From Streptomyces sp. MST-110588 (GTDB lineage Bacteria > Actinomycetota > Actinomycetes > Streptomycetales > Streptomycetaceae): 64,000 nt of DNA. The stretch is taken from contig NZ_CP074380.1 of NCBI RefSeq assembly GCF_022695595.1, positions 5,072,001 through 5,136,000 of the forward strand, in the 5' to 3' direction. The notes beneath the pieces were generated by a model. That model ran no database searches. It was not told the DNA's origin and worked only from the letters and a program-made list of their open reading frames with translations. A program made the position numbers and the translations under genes. Shown in pieces: positions 45,727 to 55,274 of this stretch (positions within the stretch are counted from its first letter, which is position 1; each line of letters opens with the position of its first letter).

Positions 45727-45953
45727 GTGCTGCGTCACACCCTGCGGGCTGAACGCGGCGGGGGCGGAGTCCGTATAGGGGAAATCCGTGAAGGGCGCCT
45801 GCCACGCGCGGGCGGCCGTTGCGGAATTCTTCGTGCCGCCTCTGAGTCGAGGCCCGGATCGGCGCGTACTGAGGACCGAGGGGCCGGCCGGCCCCGCCCC
45901 GTACGAATGGGGATCGCAAAGGTCCGACTCGGGCTATCGACCGGGGAGTTGGC
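45727..45953. promoter_or_regulatory. 227-bp region upstream of the ECF sigma gene
   Basis: No gene is supported. An AT-richer stretch (gtccgtataggggaaat, about 45768-45785) may hold an ECF-type promoter. No confident -35/-10 pair was found. Confidence 0.3.
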
Positions 45954-46493
45954 GTGCGCAAGGATGCCGTCGTGGCCGACAGGGCGAGACCCGACGAGGA
46001 ACTCATGCGGGCTCTGTACGAAGAGCACGCGGGCCCGCTCCTCGCCTTCGTCCTGCGCCTGGTGGCGGGCGACCGTCACCGCGCGGAGGACGTGGTGCAG
46101 GAAACCCTGCTCCGCGCCTGGCGCAACGCCGAACAGCTCCAGCGCGCGACCGGTTCCATACGCCCCTGGCTGGTGACCGTCGCCCGGCGCATCGTGATCG
46201 ATGCCCACCGCAGCCGCCAGGCCAGGCCGCAAGAGGTGGATGCCGCTCCCTTGGAGTCGATGCCGGCCGCCGACGAGATCGACCGGGCCCTGCGCCTGAT
46301 GACGATCTCCGAGGCGCTGGGCGACCTCAGCCGGGCTCATCGGGAGGCCCTGATCGAGACGTACTTCAAGGGACGTACGGTCAGCGAGGCGGCGGAAGTG
46401 CTGCGCGTACCGGCCGGGACGGTCAGGTCCCGGGTCTTCTACGCCCTGCGCTCCCTGAAGCTCTCGCTAGAAGAACGAGGAGTGACGGCGTGA
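45954..46493 (+). CDS. ECF-family RNA polymerase sigma factor
   Basis: A 179-aa ECF sigma. Region 2 (about 20-85) reads LMRALYEEHAGPLLAFVLRL, then AEDVVQETLLRAWRNAEQL and WLVTVARRIVIDAHRSR. Region 4 (about 115-170) reads LGDLSRAHREALIETYFKGR, then SEAAEVLRVPAGTVRSRVF. GTG 45954 is the start; GTG 45975 is a possible alternative. The stop overlaps the anti-sigma start as GTGA, so both are made together. Typically such factors are held inactive by the partner until an envelope or redox signal arrives. Confidence 0.92.
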   Translation: MRKDAVVADRARPDEELMRALYEEHAGPLLAFVLRLVAGDRHRAEDVVQETLLRAWRNAEQLQRATGSIRPWLVTVARRIVIDAHRSRQARPQEVDAAPLESMPAADEIDRALRLMTISEALGDLSRAHREALIETYFKGRTVSEAAEVLRVPAGTVRSRVFYALRSLKLSLEERGVTA

Positions 46494-47404
46494 CCCCGCC
46501 AACGCAGCCGATTCACCACACCGACGTCGGCGCCTACGCGCTGGGCGTCCTGGACGCCGCGGACGCGGCACGGTTCGAGGAGCACCTCGCCGAGTGCGAA
46601 CGGTGCGCCGCCGAACTCGACGCGCTGATGGACCTGCCCCCGCTCCTCGCCGAACTCGCCGCTCCGCGACGCGAGGACGTGGGGGAGGACGGCGTGTGGG
46701 GAGACAGCGTACGAGGGGACGGCGTACGAGGGGACGGTGTTCCGGGGAACGGTGCGCGGGAGAACGGTGCTTGGGAGAACGGTGTCCGGGGCGACGGCGT
46801 ACGGGAGGACGGTGCGGGGCGCCGGGCCGCCCGCCCCGTACCGGATCTGGAAGCGCTCACCCCGGCCCCGGGCCCCGGGCTCCTGGACGGGCTGCTCGAC
46901 GAGGTCGCCGCCGCCCGCCGCACCCGGCACCGGCGCCGGCTCTACCTGGTGGCCGCGGCTGCCGCGCTGATCGTCGGCGGCCCCCTCGCGACGGCCGCCC
47001 TGACCTCCGGCTCCGGAGGCGAGGAGACCCCGGAATCCCTGGCGGGCTACGCGCGGACGGTGTACGAGTACGGCGAGAAGGCGGGCACGGTCGACCCCGT
47101 GACCAAGGTCGCCGCCAGCGTCGCGATGGAGCCACGCCCCTGGGGCACGCACGTCGCCCTCAAGCTCGGCAACGTCAAGGGCCCGCTCACCTGTGATTTG
47201 GTGGCCGTCGGGAAGAACGGCGCGGAACAGACCGTGACGACCTGGGCCGTACCCAAGGGCGGCTACGGCCTGAAGGACGGCGCCGCGAAGTGGAACAGGG
47301 AGCCCCTCTACACCCACGGCGGGGCGGCCATGAACCGCCGGGACATCGATCACTTCGAGGTCCGCACCCTGGACGGCAGGCGGCTGGCCGAGGTCAAGGT
47401 CTGA
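46490..47404 (+). CDS. membrane anti-sigma factor with zinc-finger-type N-terminus
   Basis: A 304-aa protein. Residues 1-50 carry the ZAS pattern HHTDVGAYALGVLDAADAAR then HLAECERCAAELD (His, His, Cys, Cys). It should bind the ECF sigma. A cytoplasmic linker at about 67-107 is eight pentapeptide repeats (GVRGD type). One transmembrane helix (YLVAAAAALIVGGPLATAAL, about 158-178) leads to a C-terminal external domain of about 125 aa, usually the signal sensor. Translationally coupled to the sigma gene. Confidence 0.9.
   Translation: MTPPTQPIHHTDVGAYALGVLDAADAARFEEHLAECERCAAELDALMDLPPLLAELAAPRREDVGEDGVWGDSVRGDGVRGDGVPGNGARENGAWENGVRGDGVREDGAGRRAARPVPDLEALTPAPGPGLLDGLLDEVAAARRTRHRRRLYLVAAAAALIVGGPLATAALTSGSGGEETPESLAGYARTVYEYGEKAGTVDPVTKVAASVAMEPRPWGTHVALKLGNVKGPLTCDLVAVGKNGAEQTVTTWAVPKGGYGLKDGAAKWNREPLYTHGGAAMNRRDIDHFEVRTLDGRRLAEVKV
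46691..46810 (+). repeat. eight 15-bp repeats in the anti-sigma linker
   Basis: Units of 15 bp (ggcgtacgaggggac type) encode GVWGD, SVRGD, GVRGD, GVPGN, GAREN, GAWEN, GVRGD and GVRED in frame. Confidence 0.85.
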
Positions 47405-47493
47405 CCGGCCGACGACCGGGGCCGACCGGCCGCCGACCGGGACCGACCGGCCGACGACCGGAACCGGCCGGCCGCCGCCGGGCTTCGCCCGGC
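47402..47493. repeat. 21-bp repeats and hairpin after the anti-sigma gene
   Basis: About three imperfect copies of gaccggccgacgaccgg(g/a)(a/c)c run from the stop codon to about 47465. A 7-bp stem (47477-47483 with 47487-47493, loop ttc) follows and may be the terminator. Confidence 0.55.
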
Positions 47494-47655
47494 CGCTCGC
47501 CCCGGGGCACCGGACGCAACCCCCCGCAGTCGGGATCCCGCCCCGGAAAAATCTCCGGGCCGCGTTGCCCGTTTCCGTCCGAGAAGCCGGATGCGCCCGG
47601 TGCCCCCATCGCGTACGGTTGACGGCTGCCCTACGCACAGCAGAAGGGGGCCTGG

Positions 47656-50055
47656 GTGGCCGCGCAGAACGCCACGCACGCGCCGGATTCCGTTCGCGAC
47701 CGCGAGATCGAAACCGAGCAGACGCACCTCGACCGCGTCTACCAGCGTCTTGAGGAGAAGATCCACGAGGCCGAGTTCCTGATGGACGACGCCGCCAAGC
47801 GCGGCCAGGTCGGCACGCCCGGCGCGCTCGCCGAGCGGGACGCCCAGGTCTTCCAGGCCGGCGTCCATCTCCACCGGCTCAATTCCGAGTACGAGGACTT
47901 CCTCTTCGGCCGTATCGACCTGCTCCTCGGCAAGGACGGCAAGAAAGGGCCCGACGGCGCGTACACCTCCGTCGAGCCCGCCGACGGCGCCATCGCCGAC
48001 GGCCGCGCCGAGATCGCCGAGACGCTGCACATCGGCCGTCTGGGCGTCCTGGACGCGGACTACAGCCCGCTGGTCATCGACTGGCGGGCGCCGGCCGCCG
48101 CGCCCTTCTACCGCGCGACGCCGGTCGCGCCGGGCCGGGTCGTACGCCGCCGGGTCATCCGCTCCAAGGGCCGCCGGGTCCTCGGCGTCGAGGACGACCT
48201 GATGCGCCCGGAGATCACCGCCTACCTGGACGGCGAGGAGCTGCCCGCGGTCGGCGACGGCGCGCTGATGGCCGCGCTGGGCCGGGCCCGCAGCCACTCC
48301 ATGCGGGACATCGTCTCCTCCATCCAGGCCGAGCAGGACCTGGTCATCCGGGCGCCCGCCGCGTCCGTGACGGAGGTCGAGGGCGGGCCGGGCACCGGCA
48401 AGACCGCGGTCGCCCTGCACCGCGCCGCCTACCTGCTCTACCAGGACCGCCGCCGCTACGCGGGCGGCATCCTCATCGTCTCCCCCACGCCGCTCCTGGT
48501 GGCGTACACCGAGGGCGTGCTGCCGTCCCTGGGCGAGGAGGGGCAGGTCGCCATCCGGGCCCTGGGCTCCCTGGTGGACGGCGCCGAGGCGACCGCGTAC
48601 GACACGCCTTCGGTGGCCCGGATCAAGGGGTCGAGCCGGATGCAGAAGGTGCTGCGCAAGGCCGCCCGCGGGGCCCTGGAGCTGTCGGGCGCCACCGTCC
48701 ACGGGACCGGCTCCGGGACGGCCGGCGGACAGCTCGCCTTCGGTGACGTGGAGGAGGCCGCGGACGGACCGGCCGCGCCCGCCGGCCCGCCCGACCGGCT
48801 GCGCGTCGTCGCCTTCGGCTCCCGTATCGAACTGGACGCCGAGGAACTGCGCCGCATCCGGCACACCGCCCTGGGCGGCACCGCGCCGGTCAACCTGCTG
48901 CGCCCGCGCGCCCGCCGGCTGATCCTGGACGCCCTGTGGTCCAAGTCCGGCGCCGCCAGGCGCTACACCGACCCGGAGCTGGCTGCCGAGGCGCGCCAGG
49001 CGTTCGACGAGGACATCACCACCGAGCCGGACTTCGCGGACTTCCTCGCCGCGTGGTGGCCCGAGCTGACCCCGCGCCGGGTGCTGGCGGCCCTGGCCGA
49101 CGAGCGCCGGCTCGGCCGCTGGGCCCGCCGGGTGCTGAACCCGCGCGAGGTGCGTCAGCTCGCCCGCTCGCTGCGCCGCCTGGACGACCGGGGGCAGGGG
49201 CCGCTGTCGGTCCACGACGTGGCCCTGCTGGACGAGCTCCAGTTGATCCTGGGCGCCCCGCCCCGGCCCGCCCGGCCGCGCGAGGCCGACCCGCTGGACC
49301 AGCTCACCGGCCTGGAGGAGCTGACGACGTTCGCGGACCGTCATTCCGGTGGCCGCGGGCGGCGCGAGCGGCTGGAGGAGGAGCGTACGGACTACGCCCA
49401 CGTCATCGTCGACGAGGCACAGGACCTGACGCCCATGCAGTGGCGGATGGTCGGCCGCCGCGGCCGGCACGCCACCTGGACGGTCGTCGGGGACCCGGCG
49501 CAGTCCTCCTGGTCCGACCCCGACGAGGCGGCCGAGGCCCGCGACGAGGCGCTGGGCACCCGCCCCCGCCGCCGCTTCACCCTCACCGTCAACTACCGCA
49601 ACCCGGCGGAGATCGCGGAGCTGGCCGCCAAGGTGCTGGCCCTGGCCATGCCGGGGATGAGCGCGCCGACGGCGGTCCGCTCCACCGGTCTGACGCCGCG
49701 CTTCGCGGTCGCCGGCGAGGACCTGGCGCAATCCGTACGGGAAGAGGCCCGGCGGCTGCTGGCGGAGGTGGACGGCACGGTCGGCGTGGTCGTGGCGATG
49801 AACCGCCGGGCGGAGGCCCGCCGCTGGCTGGCCGGTCTGGGCGACCGGGTCGTGGCGCTGGGCTCGCTGGAGGCCAAGGGCCTGGAGTACGACGCCACGC
49901 TCGTGGTCTCGCCCGCCGAGATCGCCGACGAGTCCCCGGCCGGTCTGCGGGTGCTGTACGTGGCGCTGACCCGGGCCACCCAGCAGCTCACCGTGCTCTC
50001 CGGCCGGCGGGACGAACCGGATGCGCGGGGGGTTCCGGACCTGCTTCGCGACTGA
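47656..50055 (+). CDS. helD: HelD-like UvrD/Rep-family ATPase (RNA polymerase recycling factor)
   Basis: A 799-aa superfamily 1 helicase-like protein. The N-terminal 130 aa are coiled coil (EQTHLDRVYQRLEEKIHEAE). Walker A is GGPGTGKTAVALHRA (about 244), with LVIDWRAPAAAPFYRAT before it as in HelD. Motif II is VIVDEAQDLTP. Later motifs are FTLTVNYRNPAEIAEL, LGSLEAKGLEYD and LYVALTRATQQL. HelD removes stalled RNA polymerase from DNA, and some actinobacterial forms protect against rifamycins. GTG 47656 follows AAGGGGG. No rifamycin-associated promoter element was seen upstream. Confidence 0.9.
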   Translation: MAAQNATHAPDSVRDREIETEQTHLDRVYQRLEEKIHEAEFLMDDAAKRGQVGTPGALAERDAQVFQAGVHLHRLNSEYEDFLFGRIDLLLGKDGKKGPDGAYTSVEPADGAIADGRAEIAETLHIGRLGVLDADYSPLVIDWRAPAAAPFYRATPVAPGRVVRRRVIRSKGRRVLGVEDDLMRPEITAYLDGEELPAVGDGALMAALGRARSHSMRDIVSSIQAEQDLVIRAPAASVTEVEGGPGTGKTAVALHRAAYLLYQDRRRYAGGILIVSPTPLLVAYTEGVLPSLGEEGQVAIRALGSLVDGAEATAYDTPSVARIKGSSRMQKVLRKAARGALELSGATVHGTGSGTAGGQLAFGDVEEAADGPAAPAGPPDRLRVVAFGSRIELDAEELRRIRHTALGGTAPVNLLRPRARRLILDALWSKSGAARRYTDPELAAEARQAFDEDITTEPDFADFLAAWWPELTPRRVLAALADERRLGRWARRVLNPREVRQLARSLRRLDDRGQGPLSVHDVALLDELQLILGAPPRPARPREADPLDQLTGLEELTTFADRHSGGRGRRERLEEERTDYAHVIVDEAQDLTPMQWRMVGRRGRHATWTVVGDPAQSSWSDPDEAAEARDEALGTRPRRRFTLTVNYRNPAEIAELAAKVLALAMPGMSAPTAVRSTGLTPRFAVAGEDLAQSVREEARRLLAEVDGTVGVVVAMNRRAEARRWLAGLGDRVVALGSLEAKGLEYDATLVVSPAEIADESPAGLRVLYVALTRATQQLTVLSGRRDEPDARGVPDLLRD

Positions 50056-50099
50056 GGTCGCGGGACGGGATTCGCTTGGGGAGATGGTTTGTTAGCCTT

Positions 50100-50241
50100 G
50101 GTGGTGGCACCGGCTCGATCCAAGCCCCCGGGCCCAACCATAGTCGCTACGAGCGACCACTTGCCGCGAGGCGAGCATGGCGGGTCGGTGCCGCCTTACG
50201 TACGCGAGGGCGCCTGTCATCAACGCATGACAGGCGCCCTT
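50100..50241 (+). ncRNA. candidate independent small RNA
   Basis: A promoter-like TAGCCT lies 16 bp after TTCGCT, just before this segment. The segment has a small hairpin (50143-50147 with 50153-50157) and ends at a strong terminator hairpin, while lacking a credible ORF. From memory an sRNA has been reported near the S. coelicolor HelD gene; this could be its counterpart. Confidence 0.4.
50207..50240 (+). terminator. intrinsic terminator
   Basis: A 14-bp perfect stem (50207-50220 with 50227-50240) encloses the loop caacgc. It serves HelD or the candidate small RNA. Confidence 0.85.
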
Positions 50242-50556
50242 CGCCGTTCCCGGGGCTGCTTCCCGCCGCGTCGCCCCCTCCCTGCCGCGCATCGCTCCGG
50301 GGTCTGTAGACGGCCGTTGCCGCGGGCTGCTGCGAACCGTTGCGACACCAAATCCCGCCGCGCCGCGAGCCTTCCGCCGCAACGATCATCTCTCGTATGG
50401 TGGAAGTACCTTTCCGTAAACCAGGGCAGGGCGGGCGGCTGGTTACCACGTACCGGCTGGTAGGTGGGACGATCGGACGACGCTCCGCGGACCCGGCCCC
50501 GGCCGGCCACGGAGCGGCGTGCACAGGGAAACAAGGGAAAGCAGAGGAAGTCGGCC

Positions 50557-51993
50557 ATGGCAACGGCGCCTAGCGTCTCGTATTCGATGACGGTGCGACT
50601 GGAAGTCCCCGCGAGCGGCACGGCCGTCAGCCAGCTCACCACGGCTGTGGAGTCCTCCGGCGGTTCCGTCACCGGCCTGGACGTGACCGCCTCCGGCCAC
50701 GAAAAGCTCCGGATCGACGTCACCATCGCCGCGACCTCCACCGCCCACGCGGACGAGATCGTCGAGAAGCTGCGCGGCATCGAGGGCGTGTCGCTGGGCA
50801 AGGTCTCCGACCGTACGTTCCTGATGCACCTCGGCGGCAAGATCGAGATGTCGTCCAAGCACCCCATCCGCAACCGCGACGACCTGTCGATGGTCTACAC
50901 GCCCGGCGTCGCCCGCGTCTGCCAGGCCATCGCGGACAACCCCGAGGACGCCCGCCGGCTGACCATCAAGCGCAACAGCGTCGCGGTCGTCACGGACGGC
51001 TCCGCCGTGCTGGGCCTGGGCAACATCGGCCCCAAGGCCGCCCTGCCCGTCATGGAGGGCAAGGCCGCCCTCTTCAAGCGCTTCGCCGGCATCGACGCCT
51101 GGCCGCTGTGCCTGGACACCCAGGACACCGACGCGATCGTGGAGATCGTCAAGGCCATCGCCCCGGGCTTCGCCGGCATCAACCTGGAGGACATCTCCGC
51201 GCCCCGCTGCTTCGAGATCGAGGCGCGGCTGCGCGAGGCCCTGGACATCCCGGTCTTCCACGACGACCAGCACGGCACCGCCATCGTGGTCCTGGCCTCG
51301 CTGACCAACGCGCTGCGCGTGGTCGGCAAGAAGATCGGCGACGTACGGGTGGTGATGTCCGGCGCCGGCGCCGCGGGCACCGCCATCCTCAAGCTGCTGA
51401 TCGCCGCCGGTGTCCGGCACGCGGTCGTCGCCGACATCCACGGCGTGGTGCACGCGGGCCGTAAGGACCTGGTGGACGCCGACCCCGACTCGCCGCTGCG
51501 CTGGATCGCCGACAACACCAACCCCGAGGGCGTCACCGGCACCCTCAAGGAGGCCGTGGTCGGCGCGGACGTCTTCATCGGCGTCTCGGCCCCCGACGTC
51601 CTGGACGGCGACGACGTGGCGAAGATGGCGGACGACGCCATTGTGTTCGCACTTGCCAATCCGGACCCGGAGGTCGACCCGGCGGTGGCCCGGCAGACCG
51701 CCGCGGTGGTGGCCACCGGCCGCTCCGACTTCCCGAACCAGATCAACAACGTGCTGGTCTTCCCGGGCGTCTTCCGCGGCCTGCTGGACGCCCAGTCCCG
51801 TACGGTGAACACCGAGATGATGCTGGCCGCGGCCCGCGCCCTGGCGGACGTCGTCCTGGACGACGAGCTGAACGCGAACTACATCATCCCCAGCGTCTTC
51901 AACGACAAGGTCGCGGGCGCGGTGGCCGGTGCGGTGCGCGACGCGGCGAAGGCCGCCGGCTCCGCCGTGACGGCCGACACGGCGTCCGCCTGA
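50557..51993 (+). CDS. NAD-dependent malic enzyme with N-terminal ACT domain
   Basis: A 478-aa cytoplasmic enzyme converting malate to pyruvate and CO2. Residues 1-80 form an ACT-like regulatory domain (YSMTVRLEVPASGTAVSQLT). The malic domain has DLSMVYTPGVARVCQAIADN, then GSAVLGLGNIGPKAALPVM and VFHDDQHGTAIVVLA (metal-binding Asp). The NAD-binding domain has VVMSGAGAAGTAILKLL. ATG 50557 has AGAGGA upstream. The cofactor preference (NAD) is inferred from the family branch; the ACT domain suggests amino-acid control. Confidence 0.94.
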   Translation: MATAPSVSYSMTVRLEVPASGTAVSQLTTAVESSGGSVTGLDVTASGHEKLRIDVTIAATSTAHADEIVEKLRGIEGVSLGKVSDRTFLMHLGGKIEMSSKHPIRNRDDLSMVYTPGVARVCQAIADNPEDARRLTIKRNSVAVVTDGSAVLGLGNIGPKAALPVMEGKAALFKRFAGIDAWPLCLDTQDTDAIVEIVKAIAPGFAGINLEDISAPRCFEIEARLREALDIPVFHDDQHGTAIVVLASLTNALRVVGKKIGDVRVVMSGAGAAGTAILKLLIAAGVRHAVVADIHGVVHAGRKDLVDADPDSPLRWIADNTNPEGVTGTLKEAVVGADVFIGVSAPDVLDGDDVAKMADDAIVFALANPDPEVDPAVARQTAAVVATGRSDFPNQINNVLVFPGVFRGLLDAQSRTVNTEMMLAAARALADVVLDDELNANYIIPSVFNDKVAGAVAGAVRDAAKAAGSAVTADTASA

Positions 51994-52402
51994 GCGGCGG
52001 GCGGGCCCGGCGGCGTGGCAACGGCGCCGGGATGCGGCCTGACGGCGGCCTGACAGCGGCGTGGAGGCGGCCTGTGACGGTTGCCACGGCGGCTCCCGCA
52101 CGGCGCGTCGCGTGACACGGCGCCTGTAGGGCCCCCATAGGGTGGCGGGCAGCAAACGGCCGCAGCCCTGTGGGGCCGGTCCTGAGCGGCACGGTGCGGA
52201 ACGTCACCACTATGAGGCAGTGGCGCTTTTCGTGTGACCCTCCAGGGTGCCGGATTGGCTTTACCGCCGCAGGTGGGGGCAGGATGCGTATTCGGGCGCG
52301 AGGGTCTGTCAGCAGACCCGGGTCCGGGGACTGTCCTAGGACCCTGGCAGCATCGGCTTCGATCTCACGCCTCATTGGCAAGAAGAACACGGGAGTACAT
52401 AC
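51994..52402. promoter_or_regulatory. 409-bp region upstream of hupA
   Basis: No gene is supported. It contains a 7-bp stem hairpin (52302-52319) and the palindrome GTCCTAGGAC (52333-52342), which includes a TAGGAC -10-like element about 60 bp before the HU start. This is the probable hupA promoter and leader. Confidence 0.45.
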
Positions 52403-52684
52403 ATGAACCGCAGTGAGCTGGTGGCCGCTCTGGCCGATCGCGCCGAGGTGACCCGCAAGGACGCCGACGCCGTTCTGGCCGCGCTCGCCGAGACCGTCGG
52501 TGAGGTCGTCGCCAAGGGCGACGAGAAGGTCACCATCCCCGGCTTCCTGACCTTCGAGCGCACCCACCGTGCCGCTCGCACCGCGCGCAACCCGCAGACC
52601 GGCGACCCGATCCAGATCCCGGCCGGCTACAGCGTGAAGGTCTCCGCGGGCTCCAAGCTCAAGGAAGCCGCCAAGGGCAAGTGA
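52403..52684 (+). CDS. hupA: nucleoid-associated HU protein
   Basis: A 93-aa DNA-bending protein. MNRSELVAALADRAEVTRKD forms the helical dimer part. TIPGFLTFERTHRAARTARN and GDPIQIPAGYSVKVSAG form the arm that grips the minor groove. It is the short HU type, without the Lys-rich C-terminal tail of HupS. A strong terminator follows. Confidence 0.96.
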   Translation: MNRSELVAALADRAEVTRKDADAVLAALAETVGEVVAKGDEKVTIPGFLTFERTHRAARTARNPQTGDPIQIPAGYSVKVSAGSKLKEAAKGK

Positions 52685-52728
52685 TCCGGCGCCCCTGTGA
52701 CGACGGGGGTGCGGGAGACAAATGACCT

Positions 52729-52763
52729 GAGAGGCAGCCGTCCGGCGCGGACGGCTGCCTCTC
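52729..52763 (+). terminator. intrinsic terminator of hupA
   Basis: A 16-bp perfect stem (52729-52744 with 52748-52763) has a GCG loop. Confidence 0.85.
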
Positions 52764-52895
52764 GCGTATGCGGAGAGTCAGGTACGAGCCCTGCGTGCCG
52801 CCAGGGCCTCACGGGGCCCGTCGGCAGCCGTACGGCCCCACGGGCCCCGGGCGCCGCGCAGGCCGCGTACGGCGCCTTCAGAGCCCGCAGGACCG

Positions 52896-52935
52896 CGAAA
52901 AGGGCGGCCACCCGGTCTTCGGATGGCCGCCCTCT
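52896..52935 (-). terminator. intrinsic terminator of murA
   Basis: A 10-bp stem (52901-52910 with 52924-52933) is followed on the minus strand by TTTT, just past the murA stop. Confidence 0.8.
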
Positions 52936-52952
52936 TGGCGTACGGAGGCGGA

Positions 52953-54290
52953 TCAGGCGCCGACAGCGCCGTTCGGCAGCTCCACGTGGGCGCCCAGGGA
53001 GGTCAGCTTCTCCATGAAGTTCTCGTAGCCACGGTTGATCAGGTCGATGCCGTGGACCCGCGAGGTGCCCTGTGCGGCCAGGGCGGCGATCAGGTACGAG
53101 AAGCCGCCGCGCAGGTCGGGGATGACCAGGTCGGCGCCCTGGAGCTTGGTGGGGCCGCTGACGACCGCGGAGTGCAGGAAGTTGCGCTGCCCGAAGCGGC
53201 AGGCGCTGCCGCCCAGGCACTCCCGGTAGAGCTGGATGTGCGCGCCCATCTGGTTGAGGGCCGAGGTGAAGCCGAGCCGGGACTCGTACACCGTCTCGTG
53301 GACGATCGACAGGCCGGTGGCCTGCGTCAGCGCGACGACCAGAGGCTGCTGCCAGTCGGTCTGGAAGCCGGGGTGGACGTCGGTCTCCAGGGCGATCGCG
53401 CTGAGCGCGCTGCCCGGGTGCCAGAAGCGGATGCCCTCGTCGTCGATCTCGAAGGCGCCGCCGACCTTCCGGTAGGTGTTCAGGAAGGTCATCATCGAAC
53501 GCTGCTGGGCGCCGCGCACGTAGATGTTGCCCTCGGTCGCCAGCGCGGCGGACGCCCAGGAGGCGGCCTCCAGGCGGTCCGGGATGGCGCGGTGGTTGTA
53601 GCCGCCGAGCGTGTCGACACCGGTGATCCGGATCGTCCGGTCGGTGTCCATGGAGATGATCGCGCCCATCTTCTGCAGGACGCAGATCAGGTCCTCGATC
53701 TCCGGCTCCACGGCCGCGTTCGACAGCTCGGTGACGCCCTCCGCCAGGACGGCGGTCAGCAGCACCTGCTCGGTCGAGCCGACGGAGGGGTACGGCAGCC
53801 GGATCTTGCAGCCGCGCAGGCGCTGCGGCGCCTCCAGGTACTGCCCGTCCGCCCGCTTCTCGATGGTCGCGCCGAACTTGCGCAGCACGTCGAAGTGGAA
53901 GTCCACCGGACGGCCGCCGATGTCGCAGCCGCCCAGGCCCGGGATGAAGGCGTGGCCCAGGCGGTGCAGCAGCGGGCCGCAGAAGAGGATCGGGATACGG
54001 GAGGAGCCCGCGTGGGCGTCGATGTCGGCGACGTTGGCGCTCTCCACGCGAGACGGGTCCAGGATCAGCTCACCGGGTTCCTCGCCCGGGCGCACGGTGA
54101 CCCCGTGGAGCTGGAGCAGCCCGCGTACGACGCGCACGTCACGGATGTCGGGCACGTTGCGCAGCCGGCTCGGGCCGCTGCCGAGCAGGGCGGCGACCAT
54201 GGCCTTGGGCACGAGGTTCTTCGCGCCGCGGACCCGGATCTCGCCCTCGAGCGGGGTGCCGCCGTGGACAAGCAATACGTCGTCGGTCAT
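52953..54290 (-). CDS. murA: UDP-N-acetylglucosamine 1-carboxyvinyltransferase
   Basis: A 445-aa cytoplasmic enzyme adding enolpyruvate to UDP-GlcNAc, the first step of peptidoglycan synthesis. It has LEGEIRVRGAKNLVPKAMVA at the N-terminus. GLGGCDIGGRPVDFHF contains the active-site Cys that fosfomycin alkylates, so the enzyme should be fosfomycin-sensitive. The Asp of the conserved DLRGGFSYLIAALAA lies near the C-terminus. ATG 54290 gives the usual start. Convergent with hupA and divergent from the YqgE gene. Confidence 0.94.
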   Translation of the reverse strand: MTDDVLLVHGGTPLEGEIRVRGAKNLVPKAMVAALLGSGPSRLRNVPDIRDVRVVRGLLQLHGVTVRPGEEPGELILDPSRVESANVADIDAHAGSSRIPILFCGPLLHRLGHAFIPGLGGCDIGGRPVDFHFDVLRKFGATIEKRADGQYLEAPQRLRGCKIRLPYPSVGSTEQVLLTAVLAEGVTELSNAAVEPEIEDLICVLQKMGAIISMDTDRTIRITGVDTLGGYNHRAIPDRLEAASWASAALATEGNIYVRGAQQRSMMTFLNTYRKVGGAFEIDDEGIRFWHPGSALSAIALETDVHPGFQTDWQQPLVVALTQATGLSIVHETVYESRLGFTSALNQMGAHIQLYRECLGGSACRFGQRNFLHSAVVSGPTKLQGADLVIPDLRGGFSYLIAALAAQGTSRVHGIDLINRGYENFMEKLTSLGAHVELPNGAVGA

Positions 54291-54683
54291 GGATCTCGCG
54301 TTCCTGGAGACGGGCAGGGGCCAAGCAGAAATGGTAAGGGCGCCGGAGGGGGTGTCCGTAGGGGCGGGCGGCCTCGGGGCGTGTAATGGCTTTGTCACAA
54401 CACGCTCCGCTGCGGTCCGACTGTGCTCCGTAATCACTTTTGGTATAAGACATCCCTGTTTGCGATGAGCTGCGTTCCGCCCGGAAGTCGAGATTCCGGG
54501 AGCGGAAGTGCCGCTCGTGGCTCCATGGCCCCTCGGGCCCGTAAAGGGACGAAGGGGGGCAACGTGCCTGGCGGGGCCGGAATGGCCGTGCGCCGGTACT
54601 GCCGTCGTACGCCCCTTCCCTGCTCTTCACCGGGTCCGGCCGTTGACTCCCCCCGACGGTCCCAAGTGCGGGATCATGTGGTC

Positions 54684-55274
54684 ATGACCGAGGTGTCCTC
54701 GCTCACAGGCCGGCTGCTCGTCGCCACACCGGCGCTCGCCGACCCGAATTTCGACCGCGCGGTGGTGCTGCTCCTCGACCACGACGAGGAGGGGTCCCTC
54801 GGCGTGGTCCTCAACCGCCCCACTCCGGTGGGGGTAGGCGACATCCTCGAACCCTGGGCGCCGCTGGCCGGGGAGCCGGGCGTGGTCTTCCAGGGCGGAC
54901 CGGTGTCGCTGGACTCGGCCCTGGGGGTCGCGGTGGTCCCCGGCGGCGCGGAGGGCCCCGGGGGAGAGGTGCCGGGGGACGGCCCGCTGGGCTGGCGCCG
55001 GGTGCACGGCGCGATCGGGCTGGTGGACCTGGAGGCCCCGCCTGAACTGCTCGCCGCGGTCCTCGGCAGCCTGCGGATCTTCGCCGGGTACGCGGGCTGG
55101 GGCCCCGGCCAGTTGGAGGACGAACTGGTCGAGGGTGCCTGGTACGTCGTCGAGTCCGAGCCCGGTGACGTCTCCGCCCCTGACCCGGAGCGCCTGTGGC
55201 GGTCGGTGCTGCGCCGGCAGCGCAACGAACTGGCGATGGTGGCCACCTACCCGGACGACCCGTCGCTGAACTGA
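54684..55274 (+). CDS. YqgE/AlgH (UPF0301) family protein
   Basis: A 196-aa protein starting MTEVSSLTGRLLVATPALAD. Family landmarks are FDRAVVLLLDHDEEGSLGVV, LNRPTPV, VFQGGPVSLDSALGV and FAGYAGWGPGQLEDEL. The fold is known for the family but the biochemical role is not; AlgH was first linked to alginate regulation in Pseudomonas. ATG 54684 is chosen where homology begins; the open frame extends upstream without similarity. Confidence 0.92.
   Translation: MTEVSSLTGRLLVATPALADPNFDRAVVLLLDHDEEGSLGVVLNRPTPVGVGDILEPWAPLAGEPGVVFQGGPVSLDSALGVAVVPGGAEGPGGEVPGDGPLGWRRVHGAIGLVDLEAPPELLAAVLGSLRIFAGYAGWGPGQLEDELVEGAWYVVESEPGDVSAPDPERLWRSVLRRQRNELAMVATYPDDPSLN

Larger units (their letters stand above)
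50056..50556. other. 501-bp intergenic region between HelD and malic enzyme
   Basis: It holds the candidate small RNA at 50100-50241. After that terminator, about 300 bp contain the likely malic-enzyme promoter, with an AT-richer patch and TATGGT near 50396. No protein gene is supported. Confidence 0.5.

Noticed and set aside
47405..47655. Rifamycin-associated element upstream of the HelD-like gene
   Set aside because: No long GC-rich inverted repeat of the expected type was found; only 21-bp repeats and a small hairpin.
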